The notes below the pieces were generated by a model. It saw only the letters and a program-made list of their open reading frames with translations. It searched no databases and was not told where the DNA came from. 64,000 nt of DNA from JABCYV01 sp963696025 (GTDB taxonomy: Bacteria > Acidobacteriota > Terriglobia > Terriglobales > Acidobacteriaceae): assembly GCA_963696025.1 (NCBI GenBank), contig CAVOII010000010.1, positions 372,001 through 436,000 on the forward strand, written 5' to 3'. The position numbers and the translations under genes were made by a program. This document shows, piece by piece, positions 9,901 to 18,268 of the stretch (position 1 is the stretch's first letter; the number at the start of each line of letters is the position of its first letter).

Positions 9901-10144
9901 GGTGGCTCGAGCTGCGTCACTCGGACGCGAACTGGAAGACGTTATCGTCGACTTCCGCAAGCTCACGGACCGGCAACTCCCTGCAATCAATACTGCGTTA
10001 AAAAGGAAAAAGCTCGAGGCTATAACCGTGCCGACCGAAACCGAGTGGCAGAAACGCCAACAAGAGGGACCTTCAGGAGAGGCAGCAACCGCTGAGTTGC
10101 GCGAGACGGATTTGAGCAGCACACTGCCGCGTAATCAGCAGTGA
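6938..10144 (+). CDS. Large exported Asp-box (VPS10/sortilin-like) glycosidase-type protein
   Basis: The 1068-residue protein has a signal peptide (residues 1-27, ending SIAVSAQQ). A double propeller with about eleven Asp boxes fills residues 30-730, for example KSTDGGENWTNV, KTSDGGKTWRKV, RSDDGGKTWNRL, RSEDGGTRWKHQ and KTTDYGKTWTAL. The stretch ends with ATHGRGMWIIDD, a hallmark of this family. A C-terminal part (about 740-1068) holds a beta-sandwich and a helical tail. Relatives are annotated as sortilin-like glycosyl hydrolases, and none is firmly characterised to my knowledge. It probably shares a transcript with the LolA-like gene 51 bases upstream. A second, shorter member of the family lies at 809-3280. 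Confidence 0.88.
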   Translation: MTARSGCARNLGLALGTLFLSIAVSAQQPVKFDAATISGLPARNIGSATMSGRIAAVTGVNENGRVTVFAGSASGGVWKSVNGGTTFKPVFDRQSVQSIGAVAIDPSNSQIVWVGTGESWVRNSVSVGDGIYKSTDGGENWTNVGLKDSEHIAKILVNPKDGNTVYACATGHLWDDNDERGVYKTSDGGKTWRKVLAGANASTGCGLMAMSPQEPNTIFASLWDFRRKGWTFRSGGAGSGLYKSTDAGEHWAELNESNSKGLPEKPWGRVAMAVAPAKPQVVYANIESKSSALFRSDDGGKTWNRLDSSRFMIWRPFYFGNLIVDPKDENKVFKPDGPLLLSVNGGQSFSIVSSGAHGDFHDIWIDPANPNVVYTGDDGGLWRSEDGGTRWKHQFNLPVSQFYHVSLDNANPYHVYGGLQDNSSWVGDSSYPGGVTNSRWENMYGGDGFWMFEDPSDPAYIYAESQGGDIGRVNRYTHENRDIQPLPEYGEKKLRFNWNTPIHMSPNEKGTVYIGAEFLFRSRDHGQSWERISPDLTTNDPEKQKQEESGGVTIDNSAAEMHTSIYSISESPKNGQIIWVGTDDGNLQITRDGAKTWTNVVGNVPNLAKNSWVSTVEASRFDEATAYATFDRHTFGDLKPYAYKTTDYGKTWTALPVQQNGVSGYAHVIKEDKVDPSLLFLGTEVGLWISVDGGQRWAQYKGSNFPAVAVRDLAVHPRESDLVMATHGRGMWIIDDISSLRALTPALMEKDATLIEGPPAIQYFNANGGWPEGDETYVGPSRPTEAFITYYQRRRHIFGDLKIEIFDQDGKLLDTVGGSKHRGVNRASWSMRLKPPVVTPAASALFGATQGPRVLPGTYTVKMTKGDQVYSAPLKVVLDPRAKFTVEDRKAQFDLAMKLYNLLGHMSYAARAIGSVRDSAAARTAKLTEKDPLRARLQQLSDECEKLRSRIVATKEGGMITGEERIREHLGELYGNVNSYEGRPGDYQVARAASLGRELEDVIVDFRKLTDRQLPAINTALKRKKLEAITVPTETEWQKRQQEGPSGEAATAELRETDLSSTLPRNQQ

Positions 10145-10159
10145 TTGTCGCAGCGGTCG

Positions 10160-10516
10160 TCAGGCGTTGACGGGTTTGGAGTATTCATCCGTCATTTCGC
10201 AGTCAGTAAGTTCCAATCCCCAGGTCTCGCCGCTACCGCCCGTAGATTCCAGACCGACTTGATACTCCTTTGTTCCTTCGAGCTGCGTGACCCAAACTAC
10301 ACGGAACTGAATCTTGCGCTGGTGGTATTGGAGCGTGAGTTGGTCGCCGGCTTTCAGGGCTTGGCGGATGGCCCCCAGTCGGGCTCCGTTGGGAGTTATG
10401 TCTAATGTATGGGCGAGTTCATTTACCGGTTTGTTAGAGGCGTCCCGGCCGGATATTCGCACCGGCAGAACCATCTTGATCCGTCTGTGACGGCGTTTTT
10501 CCTTACCACTTTGCAA
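10160..10516 (-). CDS. PilZ-domain protein (c-di-GMP receptor type)
   Basis: This 118-residue single-domain protein begins MQSGKEKRRHRRIKMVLPVR. The RRHRR cluster and the later D-I-T-P-N-G-A-R-L match the bipartite c-di-GMP signature of PilZ domains (RxxxR and D/NxSxxG, here with T for S). A beta-barrel core follows, with YHQRKIQFRVVWV and EYQVGLES. The start is TTG at 10516 with GAGAGG five bases upstream. It converges with the Asp-box gene that ends 16 bases away. The target of the signal is unknown. Confidence 0.88.
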   Translation of the reverse strand: MQSGKEKRRHRRIKMVLPVRISGRDASNKPVNELAHTLDITPNGARLGAIRQALKAGDQLTLQYHQRKIQFRVVWVTQLEGTKEYQVGLESTGGSGETWGLELTDCEMTDEYSKPVNA

Positions 10517-10728
10517 GCAGGCCTCTCAGACGTGGCGCTCTTGAAACCTCGTTCGAATGTCAGGTCGTCCGTTCCTGCAGAAGCATTTGAATTGCCATAG
10601 CGATCTGCACTGCAAAGCCTGGATTTTGATGGAAAATCAAGTGCTTACGCGAAAAGGTACGTTTGAAGCAGGGGCTTGCACAGGATCGCTGACGTTACCA
10701 ATCAACGCAATGACAGATTTTGTCAAAC

Positions 10729-11106
10729 TCATTGCAGCGGTTTTTCCGGATCGATCGCCTGGTCGAGGTAGATCCACAGCACGCGCGAAAAGAGGGTAAG
10801 AGGAGGAGCAAGCGGCAAAAAAAGCAAGAGCGCCCCGACGATCGTCTTCTGGAGAGACCATCGAGTATAGCTCCAGAGCAGTATGGCAAGCCCCATGATG
10901 CTAAACAGAGCGAGCCCGTAGCTGATATACATAGCGCCCAGGAAATAACCTGCTTCCCGCTCAAACTTCAGACCGCAAAGCGCGCAGCGTTCATGCATTT
11001 TGGGAAAGCCAGCAAAAATCGACGAACGGAATATCTTGCCGGCGCGGCATCTCGGGCACATCTGATGAAGGATTGCTGAAATCGTAGAGACTCTTGAATC
11101 TTGCAT
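10729..11106 (-). CDS. DUF983 membrane protein with zinc-finger-like head
   Basis: The 125-residue protein starts MQDSRVSTISAILHQMCPRC. Cysteines in CPRC and CALC at residues about 17-45 form a zinc-ribbon-like pair, typical of DUF983. Two hydrophobic helices (YFLGAMYISYGLALFSIMG and IVGALLLFLPLAPPLTLF) anchor it in the membrane. The longer frame to 11226 has a tail unlike the family, so I start at ATG 11106. The family's role is unknown; some members sit near cytochrome oxidase genes, but none is visible here. Confidence 0.85.
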   Translation of the reverse strand: MQDSRVSTISAILHQMCPRCRAGKIFRSSIFAGFPKMHERCALCGLKFEREAGYFLGAMYISYGLALFSIMGLAILLWSYTRWSLQKTIVGALLLFLPLAPPLTLFSRVLWIYLDQAIDPEKPLQ

Positions 11107-11323
11107 GAAATTGGATGTTCTATTTGGTTCCTTATCGCACGAGTCTATATCGCAGGTTCTCTCTGCAGAGGATATCTCTACTTCATTCCCGAAATCCGAC
11201 AGACGGCTCGGAAGCCGGCTTCGCATTTGTTTCGGGTGTGATAGGCTCGAAATCCCTCTTGGGGAGCTGACATTGCGACATAAGAGTTCTCAGCTATACG
11301 ATCGCCAGGAAGAGGCTCTCGGC

Positions 11324-13198
11324 ATGAGTCAGCGCATCACGCGCCGGGATTTTCTGAATTCCACATTGCTGGCCTCAGGCTCTCTGCTCTTGACTTCCGC
11401 GACGCCCGCTCGTCTCCTCGGTGAAGAAGACTGGACTGGCTACGGCGGTGTTGGCGACTATCGTTACTCAAATGGGAATACTCAGGAAGTTCTAGACGTT
11501 GGCCATCGCATCCGCGATCGCGAATTTGACCTGCTGCCCTCGGGCCTTATCGACACCGGAGAAATCTACGATTGTGTACTCGTCGGCGGTGGTATCAGCG
11601 GGCTGGCTGCTGCACTCTTCTTTCAGAGGGAGGCGGGAAAGAACCACAAGTGTTTGGTTCTCGACAATCATCCAATTTTTGGCGGGGAAGCCAAGCGCAA
11701 CGAATTCATGGTGGACGGACAGCGCTTGATCGCGCACCAGGGATCAGCAGTTTTCTTCGTTCAATATCCGCGCAGTTTTATTGCGCGATTCTACGAGTCC
11801 ATTGGCATGAACTCACCCCAGCTCGAGTATCAGCGCTGGGCAGGCGGGCGACCGGAGATGCCGCTGGGGCATACGCCATACCAGATGCTGGGCAGCGAGC
11901 CGTCAACCTATGGATTCTATTTCGGGGCCAAATTCGGCCAGAATCCCGGCACTTGGGTTATCGATCCGTGGGGCCGAAAGCTGGATGGCGCGCCCATTTC
12001 CGCGAATGCATGCGCGGAATTGCTCAGGTGGCGACAGGGACCGCTGCAAGAGGAGAATCGGCCCCAGTATCATGGGGACGCAATTTCCCGTCACCTCGAT
12101 ACCATCACTATCGAAGAAAACTTAATGCAACGTTACGGCATTAGCCGGGAGACGATTCGCACGTTTCTCTCTCCGGTCGAAGGCGGTGGTTCCGGCCTCG
12201 GACCTGACGCGCTCTCCGCCTACGCCGACTATGCTGCCGATATGCTGCATCCACTCAGTGATGGGGATGACAGCGACCAGATGTTTCCCGGTGGAAATAC
12301 AGGATTTGCTCGGTTGATCACCAAGACTCTCATTCCTGCATCGATTGCCGGTCCGCACACCGTGGAAGCGGTCTGCCGCAATCGGGTGAACTTCGATGCG
12401 CTCGATCAACCGGCTTCGGCGGCGCGCATTCGTTTGAATTCAACCGCGGTCTGGGTCAAACATGACGGCGATCCCGCGAAAGCGCAATTTGTCTGGGTCG
12501 CATACGTGCGCGGCGGAAAAGTTTATAGAGTTAAGGCGCGCACCGTGGTGATGGCAGGCGGCGGCTGGACCACCAAAAACATAGTTCGCGATTTGCCTCA
12601 GACCCACCGCGATGCTTACGCGCAGTTCTATCGCTCTCCATGCCTGATGGCGAATGTTGCGTTGCGCGACTGGCGTTTTCTTTACAAGCTGGGAATTACC
12701 GGCTGCCGCTGGTTCGAGGGGATTGGCAACTACACTGAAGTCCGCAAAGTTGCGACCATAGGGGCGGATTCCCCGACCATCGGGCCAGACTCGCCTGTAG
12801 TTCTGACTCTAAAGCATCTCTATTCTTATCCCGGCGTCCCAGTGGTCGAGCAGGGACATCGAGGGCGCGGCGAGATGTTGTCGACGCCCTTTCGTGACTA
12901 TGAGCGCCAGATTCGGCAACAATTCACTGATATGTTCGCGCGTGCCGGCTTCGATGCACGCCGCGACATTGCTGGCATCATTCTGAACCGGTGGGGTCAC
13001 GCGTACTTGAATCCGCAACCTGGATTCTTTTTCGGCAAAGACGGCAACCCTGCTCCCGCCGATGTTCTGCGCGCCGCTCCTTTTGGAAGGATTGCCTTCG
13101 CCAATACTGATCTCGCCGGCATCATGGACCATCGCAGCTCTATCCTGGAGGCACAGCGTGCAGTCGGGCAGTTAGTAGATAAGGTACTGGAGGATTAG
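11324..13198 (+). CDS. Tat-exported FAD-dependent oxidoreductase, spermidine-dehydrogenase-like
   Basis: The 624-residue protein starts MSQRITRRDFLNSTLLASGS, a twin-arginine signal (RRDFLN), so it is probably folded in the cytoplasm and exported with its cofactor. An FAD-binding Rossmann fingerprint, VLVGGGISGLAAALFF, lies at about residue 88-103. A second FAD-contact region (VVMAGGGWTT) is near residue 410. The layout, a short GVGDYRYSNGNT head before the Rossmann fold plus the large insert, resembles spermidine dehydrogenase-like flavoproteins; the substrate is not proven. AGGAAGAGG precedes ATG 11324. The frame is open back to 11105 but that part looks non-coding. The gene is convergent with the CRTAC1 gene six bases away. 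Confidence 0.78.
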   Translation: MSQRITRRDFLNSTLLASGSLLLTSATPARLLGEEDWTGYGGVGDYRYSNGNTQEVLDVGHRIRDREFDLLPSGLIDTGEIYDCVLVGGGISGLAAALFFQREAGKNHKCLVLDNHPIFGGEAKRNEFMVDGQRLIAHQGSAVFFVQYPRSFIARFYESIGMNSPQLEYQRWAGGRPEMPLGHTPYQMLGSEPSTYGFYFGAKFGQNPGTWVIDPWGRKLDGAPISANACAELLRWRQGPLQEENRPQYHGDAISRHLDTITIEENLMQRYGISRETIRTFLSPVEGGGSGLGPDALSAYADYAADMLHPLSDGDDSDQMFPGGNTGFARLITKTLIPASIAGPHTVEAVCRNRVNFDALDQPASAARIRLNSTAVWVKHDGDPAKAQFVWVAYVRGGKVYRVKARTVVMAGGGWTTKNIVRDLPQTHRDAYAQFYRSPCLMANVALRDWRFLYKLGITGCRWFEGIGNYTEVRKVATIGADSPTIGPDSPVVLTLKHLYSYPGVPVVEQGHRGRGEMLSTPFRDYERQIRQQFTDMFARAGFDARRDIAGIILNRWGHAYLNPQPGFFFGKDGNPAPADVLRAAPFGRIAFANTDLAGIMDHRSSILEAQRAVGQLVDKVLED

Positions 13199-13204
13199 GC
13201 GAGA

Positions 13205-14902
13205 TTACAGCTTGGGCAAGGCGGACTTCTCCTTGATGCCCTCGCCTTCAACTAGGGTATAAATGAAGTCTGTAGGGATGTTGTGCAACACTTCGACTTT
13301 CTCGCTCGGCCACTTGATCTCGACTTCGTTCATGAGAGCTTCGCCGCCCAGGCCAAAATGCAAGCGCGGGTCGTTTTGTGAAATGTAGCTGCCGCCGGCC
13401 CTCACTTCGCTGAACTGCACCAGCTTTCCTGCCTTGACTGTGACCCGGGCGCCTATGGCCATCTTGTTGCTGATCGTGCCCACCAATTTGAACAGCACTC
13501 GATGATTTGCGTTTCCGCCCTGGTTGAGCAGCAACGTAGGTGGCTCGCCGACGTTGACTAGAACCACGTCAATGTTTCCGTCATTGTTAATGTCGCCAAA
13601 GGCCGCGCCGCGCCGGCTGTGCGGCGGAATTCCAGAGAGAACGCTGGAGACATCCTCGAAAGTGCCGTCGCGCATATTGCGGAACAGCTGCAGAGGCTCG
13701 CGATAAGAGGCTCCGCCGGGAATGGAATCCACCTGCGGATACACGTGTCCATTGGCGACGAAAATATCCAGCCAGCCATCATTATCCATATCGAAAAAAG
13801 CGGTTCCCCAGCCTACATACGGATAGGTTGGCTTCGCTAGCTTCGCGGGATAGCTCACGTCAGAGAATCCATCCTTGCCCAGATTGCGGTAGAGAGTGTC
13901 GGGCTGCTCGGTAAAGTTGGTCACGAACATCGAGAGCCGGCCTTCATGCAGATAATCGCCCCAATCAACGCCCATGGAGCCCTGCACTTGCCCATCGCCG
14001 CCGAGCGCCACTCCAGAAAGCATGCCCACTTCTTCAAACGTGCCGTCGTGCTTGTTGTGGTAGAGGTAGTTCGGGCCGGCATCGTTGGCCACATAGAGGT
14101 CCGGCCAACCATCGTTGTCATAGTCGCCCCAGACGGCTCCCAATCCGTAGTAGCGATTTGGATCATCCACACCGGCCTTTTTAGAGACCTCTTCAAAAGT
14201 TCCATCCCCTCGATTATGAAACAGAAGATCGGATTCCCCGATCATGCCCCACGGTCCACACTGCACCAGGATCCCTTTGAAGCGGCAATTCTTTTCGTCG
14301 CTGCCAAAGTCCGGAAGCTTGTCGATGTCGAAGTGAACATAGCGCGAAACGAACAGGTCGACGCGTCCGTCTTTATCGTAGTCCGCCCATGCGGCGCCCG
14401 TGCTGAATCCACCTGCCGCCACTCCGGCTTTGTCGGTGACATCCTCAAATTTGCAATTGCCCAGGTTGTGATAGAGCGCATTGCCGCCAAAACCAGTGAC
14501 GTAGATGTCAGGCAGCCCGTCATTGTCGTAGTCGGCGACGGCCAAGCCCATACCCCAACCCTTGCGCGTGAGTCCGGCAGACTTCGTAATGTCAGTGAAT
14601 TTGAAATCCGCGTCCTGGTGATACAGAGTTATCATGGGATCGCCTCCTTGGCGGAAGCGATCGATCGTCGATCCATTCACCGCGATGATGTCGAGCTTGC
14701 CGTCGTTATCGCAGTCGATCAACCCGGCGCCGCCGCTCATCGACTCCACGATGTATTTCTTTTCGGGTGTAGAAATATGAGAAATGGTCAGCCCCGCTTG
14801 TTGGGCTGCATCCTGGAAGCGGGGGACTGGCGTTTTCGGGGCAACTTTCTGTGCAGATGCAAATAGCGGAAGAAGCAGTCCAAGAGATAGGAATTTGCGC
14901 AT
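13205..14902 (-). CDS. CRTAC1-family exported protein (FG-GAP/VCBS repeats, ASPIC/UnbV)
   Basis: The 565-residue protein has a signal peptide (MRKFLSLGLLLPLFASAQ). At least six FG-GAP/VCBS calcium-binding repeats form a propeller, for example DCDNDGKLDIIAV, DYDNDGLPDIYVTG, DYDKDGRVDLFV, DYDNDGWPDLYV and DMDNDGWLDIFV. The C-terminal 90 residues match the ASPIC/UnbV domain (GARVTVKAGKLVQF, FGLGGEALMNEVEIKWPS). The family is expanded in Acidobacteriota and Planctomycetota, and its function is not established. It is divergent from the DUF1223 gene (134-bp spacer). Confidence 0.9.
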   Translation of the reverse strand: MRKFLSLGLLLPLFASAQKVAPKTPVPRFQDAAQQAGLTISHISTPEKKYIVESMSGGAGLIDCDNDGKLDIIAVNGSTIDRFRQGGDPMITLYHQDADFKFTDITKSAGLTRKGWGMGLAVADYDNDGLPDIYVTGFGGNALYHNLGNCKFEDVTDKAGVAAGGFSTGAAWADYDKDGRVDLFVSRYVHFDIDKLPDFGSDEKNCRFKGILVQCGPWGMIGESDLLFHNRGDGTFEEVSKKAGVDDPNRYYGLGAVWGDYDNDGWPDLYVANDAGPNYLYHNKHDGTFEEVGMLSGVALGGDGQVQGSMGVDWGDYLHEGRLSMFVTNFTEQPDTLYRNLGKDGFSDVSYPAKLAKPTYPYVGWGTAFFDMDNDGWLDIFVANGHVYPQVDSIPGGASYREPLQLFRNMRDGTFEDVSSVLSGIPPHSRRGAAFGDINNDGNIDVVLVNVGEPPTLLLNQGGNANHRVLFKLVGTISNKMAIGARVTVKAGKLVQFSEVRAGGSYISQNDPRLHFGLGGEALMNEVEIKWPSEKVEVLHNIPTDFIYTLVEGEGIKEKSALPKL

Positions 14903-15035
14903 GAGGATACGAATTCTCGTGATTATAGTCCAGAATGAAATCGCTCACTTTCGATCAGGAACTCGTCGCAGCTTGTAACTTTTCTTATGGTCCGCACATC
15001 CAGTGTAGCTACGCGGTCATCAAAAAGGATGTCGA

Positions 15036-15812
15036 ATGACTAAATTGACGAGTCTGTTATTGGTTGGCTTCGTTGCGATCTGGACGCTCTCAGGCGCCGC
15101 TCACGCGGCACAGTCATCCCCGGTCCTGGTTGAACTGTTTACCTCTGAGGGCTGTTCCAGTTGCCCTCCGGCAGATGCTCTGCTGGAAGAACTTGACCGA
15201 ACCCAGGAAATCTCTGGAACCCAGTTGATCGTACTCAGCGAACACGTCGATTACTGGGACCACATCGGTTGGAAGGACCCCTACTCTTCTCACTTCTTCA
15301 CCGATCGCCAAGGTTCTTATGCCGACCACTTCGGCTTGCACACCGTTTACACACCAGAGATGGTTGTTGATGGCACGACCCAGTTCCTCGGTAGCAACGG
15401 TCCTTCGGCGAAGCAGGCAATCGAGAAGGCTCGTGATTTGCAGAAGATTCCAGTCCGCATTTCTGCCGTATCTCTGGGAAATCCGGGCGCGCTCTCTGCC
15501 CATGTTGAAGCCGATGCCTCGTCCGACTCTTCCTCCGCCCACAAAGCGGATATCTATGTGGCGGTTGCTCTGAACCACGTAGAATCGCAGGTCTCAGGCG
15601 GCGAAAACCACGGACGGCGCCTGACTCACGTCGCTGTCGTTCAGAGCCTCACAAAAGTTGGCAGTGTAGACAAAGGCAAGAACTTTGCCCAGGACGTCCA
15701 TATCAAACTCGACCCCAAAACCGATCATACGAATTTGCGGCTGATTGCTTTCGTGCAGGAACGCGGACAAGGCAAGGTGCTCGGAGCAGCGCTCCAACGA
15801 GTCGAGCAGTAA
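15036..15812 (+). CDS. DUF1223 thioredoxin-like exported protein
   Basis: The 258-residue protein has a signal peptide ending AAHAAQ. The mature start, VLVELFTSEGCSSCPPADAL, is the DUF1223 signature with a thioredoxin-like C-x-x-C (CSSC). HVDYWDHIGWKDPYSS and YTPEMVVDGTTQFLGS are also family hallmarks. AAAGGATG just upstream supports the start. A periplasmic thiol-disulfide role is suggested by the motif but not proven. The aminotransferase gene at 15922 follows 109 bases downstream on the same strand. Confidence 0.88.
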   Translation: MTKLTSLLLVGFVAIWTLSGAAHAAQSSPVLVELFTSEGCSSCPPADALLEELDRTQEISGTQLIVLSEHVDYWDHIGWKDPYSSHFFTDRQGSYADHFGLHTVYTPEMVVDGTTQFLGSNGPSAKQAIEKARDLQKIPVRISAVSLGNPGALSAHVEADASSDSSSAHKADIYVAVALNHVESQVSGGENHGRRLTHVAVVQSLTKVGSVDKGKNFAQDVHIKLDPKTDHTNLRLIAFVQERGQGKVLGAALQRVEQ

Positions 15813-15921
15813 CCGTGGTAGTGCCCCCAGGTCACAATTCTTCGATGGTCGCTGATTTACACCACTTCCTTCCTCTGCTAGATTTGCCGTCTTGGGCTTC
15901 GATACCCGACTGGAGGAAACC

Positions 15922-17103
15922 GTGCGCATCGATCTCTTCCGCATGGAAAGAACGCAGTGCTTATACGAAAACGAAGTTGAATACAACCTGTCCGAAAGCG
16001 GAGTTCTCCCCCTAAAAGTAGAAGAGATTCTGGAGGGCTCTGATCCTGCTGCGTTTTTCTCTCTGGGATTGAAATATCCCGAATCCAACGGCTCGCAGGA
16101 GCTTCGTGAGCACATTGCCCAATGGTACGGTGCGACGCCCGATCATGTGCTGGTCACCAATGGGGGTTCCGAAGCCAACTTCACCTCTCTTTGGGGACTG
16201 CTCGAGAAGGGTGATCACGCCGCCGTCATGCTGCCCAATTATCTCCAGTCCTGGGGGCTGTCTCGTGCCTTTGCCACAAAAACCACCGCGTTTCATCTGG
16301 TGGAGAAGCAGGAAAACGGCGAACCGCGATGGGCGCTGGATATTGGAGGGCTTCGCCGTGCCGTGAGCAGGAAAACTCGCCTGATCGTTGTCACCAACCC
16401 CAACAATCCCACCGGCGCAGTGTTAAACCAGGAAGAAATGGACGAATTACTCCGGGTCGCGCGTAAAGCGAATGCCTGGCTGCTGGTGGATGAGATCTAT
16501 CGCGGCGCGGAAGTCAAAGGGCCCTTGACGCCAACGTTTTGGGGCCAGTATGACAAGTTGCTGATAACTTCGGGACTCTCCAAAGCTTTCGGGCTACCGG
16601 GGCTGCGTCTGGGTTGGATTGTCGGCCCGCCAAAGACTATTGCTAAGCTCTGTTCCTATCACGACTACACTACGCTGACTCCGACAATGTTGTCCGATCG
16701 CCTGGCACGGATCGTAATGGAACCAGCACGGCGGGAGAAGAATCTCGAACGCACGCGCGCCATCATCCGTCGCAATCTGCCGCGATTGGAGTCCTGGATC
16801 CACTCTCACGACGATATTTTTACTTATATTCCGCCGGTTGCTGGCGCCATCACCTTCTTCCGCTATAAACTTCCGATTTCTTCTACTGCATTATTCGACA
16901 AGCTGCGCCAAGAACATTCCGTGCTGATCACCCCCGGAGATCACTTCGGTCTCGGCCGCTATATCCGCGTGGGTTACGGATATGACGTGGATTACACGCT
17001 GCGAGGTCTGGCGCGTGTGGATATAAGTCTGGAAGAATTGAAGAAGAAGGGGAGCGCCTCGAAGTCTGTGTATGCCATCGCGGCCCGTCGCGGCGCCGCC
17101 TAG
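15922..17103 (+). CDS. PLP-dependent aminotransferase, class I/II
   Basis: The product has 393 residues in the fold-type I aminotransferase layout. VTNGGSEANFTSLWGLL lines the cofactor phosphate, VVTNPNNPTGAVL carries the conserved Asn, LLVDEIYRG carries the PLP-ring Asp, and ITSGLSKAFGLPGLRLGW carries the Schiff-base Lys. GDHFGLGRYIRVGYG near the end supplies the substrate-carboxylate Arg. I start at GTG 15922, because GGAGG lies five bases before it; an in-frame ATG at 15892 lacks such a site. The amino donor cannot be read from the sequence. The ornithine-cyclodeaminase-like gene is convergent downstream. Confidence 0.87.
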   Translation: MRIDLFRMERTQCLYENEVEYNLSESGVLPLKVEEILEGSDPAAFFSLGLKYPESNGSQELREHIAQWYGATPDHVLVTNGGSEANFTSLWGLLEKGDHAAVMLPNYLQSWGLSRAFATKTTAFHLVEKQENGEPRWALDIGGLRRAVSRKTRLIVVTNPNNPTGAVLNQEEMDELLRVARKANAWLLVDEIYRGAEVKGPLTPTFWGQYDKLLITSGLSKAFGLPGLRLGWIVGPPKTIAKLCSYHDYTTLTPTMLSDRLARIVMEPARREKNLERTRAIIRRNLPRLESWIHSHDDIFTYIPPVAGAITFFRYKLPISSTALFDKLRQEHSVLITPGDHFGLGRYIRVGYGYDVDYTLRGLARVDISLEELKKKGSASKSVYAIAARRGAA

Positions 17104-17160
17104 GAGTTCCCTCGGTAGTGACTCTGCCTTCGCGAGAGTTGTTGCGAAAAGCGATCAACG

Positions 17161-17233
17161 ACAGAGGACACAAAGTTTCACGAAGGTCTCGCTGCAAGAG
17201 TTTTCCTTCGTGCACCCTGGTGTCTTTTGTGGT
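17161..17233. repeat. GAGGACACAAAG-type dispersed inverted repeat
   Basis: Two imperfectly complementary arms, ACAGAGGACACAAAGTTTCA plus CGAAGG (17161-17186) and a matching arm at 17205-17233 ending in GTGTCTTTTGTGGT, can form a hairpin between two convergent genes. A related copy is at 62737-62791. This type of spacer repeat is frequent in acidobacterial genomes. Confidence 0.6.
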
Positions 17234-17253
17234 TGATTATCATTCGGCCCGCC

Positions 17254-18255
17254 TCAAATCGAAACTTTCTCACCTACGCCCGCCGCGTTGGCCCGCTCCA
17301 GCACGAGCGCTGCGGCCGCCACATCCTGGACGCCTACGCCGGTTAGGTCACAAACAATGATCTCATCGTCTGACATTCGTCCGGGTTTGCTTCCCGCAAT
17401 GACTTCACCCAGTTCGGCGTGAACTTTCTCTTTCATGATTGCACCGCGTGCGACGGCATGATGAATTTCACCCAGGCGCAAACATTGCGGCAGACTGTCT
17501 GCCACGATCTTGTCTGCCCGCATCAGCACGTCCACATCGAGTTCCTGTTTGTCGGGACTATCAGAACCAACAGCGATCACGGTCACTCCTGGCTTCAACC
17601 ATTGTGCCCACAACAAGGGCTGGTGGCTGGCAGTCACAGTAATAACGACGTCGGCGCCCGCGACGCTCTCCGGAACCGAATCCGCGACCGCGAAATGGCA
17701 AGCTGGAATTGCGCGCCGTCTCCCCAGGTCGTCTGCACAGCCGCGGGCTTTGTCGGGATCGCGTCCCCAGATTCGCACTTCGGCAAAGTTCCTGACCAAA
17801 GCCAGCATTTCGACCTGATATCGTGCCTGCCCGCCGGTCCCGATCACCGCGACTCCGTTCACTCTCTTCCGAGCCAGAAACTTCGCGGCGACGGCTCCAG
17901 CCGCGCCTGTCCGAAGATCGGTAATGAATCCATTGTCCAGGAGAAACGCGGCCGGGGCGCCTGTCTGAGCATCGAACACCACGACCACGCCGTCATTTGC
18001 GGCAAGATCTAGCTTTGCATTGTCCAGAAATCCCGAGACGATTTTAACGGCGTAGTAAGGCCATCCCCGCACGTGACCAGCCTTGACGTGAACCTCACCA
18101 CGTTTTTCCGGCACGTCAAGCTGGATCACGGATGGTAGCTGCGCTTGTCCGGTGGAATAAGCGGCGAATGCCCGTTCCATCGCTTCGATGCAAGTATGAG
18201 GATCGAGCAAAGAACGGATTTCTGGCTCGCGCAGAATCAGGACGTCGCGGCTCAT
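17254..18255 (-). CDS. Ornithine cyclodeaminase / mu-crystallin family protein
   Basis: The 333-residue protein starts MSRDVLILREPEIRSLLDPH. It has the NAD(P)-binding motif VAVIGTGGQARYQVEML at about residue 140. Family hallmarks are VHVKAGHVRGWPYYAVKIVS, FITDLRTGAAGAVAAKFLA, and DLTGVGVQDVAAAA at the C-terminus. Members include ornithine cyclodeaminase, alanine dehydrogenase and ketimine reductase; the substrate cannot be told here. It begins 13 bases after the RND permease gene on the same strand and may be its last operon member. Confidence 0.87.
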   Translation of the reverse strand: MSRDVLILREPEIRSLLDPHTCIEAMERAFAAYSTGQAQLPSVIQLDVPEKRGEVHVKAGHVRGWPYYAVKIVSGFLDNAKLDLAANDGVVVVFDAQTGAPAAFLLDNGFITDLRTGAAGAVAAKFLARKRVNGVAVIGTGGQARYQVEMLALVRNFAEVRIWGRDPDKARGCADDLGRRRAIPACHFAVADSVPESVAGADVVITVTASHQPLLWAQWLKPGVTVIAVGSDSPDKQELDVDVLMRADKIVADSLPQCLRLGEIHHAVARGAIMKEKVHAELGEVIAGSKPGRMSDDEIIVCDLTGVGVQDVAAAALVLERANAAGVGEKVSI

Positions 18256-18268
18256 GCCGTAGAGCCTA

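Noticed and set aside
13946..14866. 306-codon open frame opposite the CRTAC1 gene
   Set aside because: Shadow of the FG-GAP repeats (regular VVIVV-type pattern); the minus-strand frame has a signal peptide and known domains.
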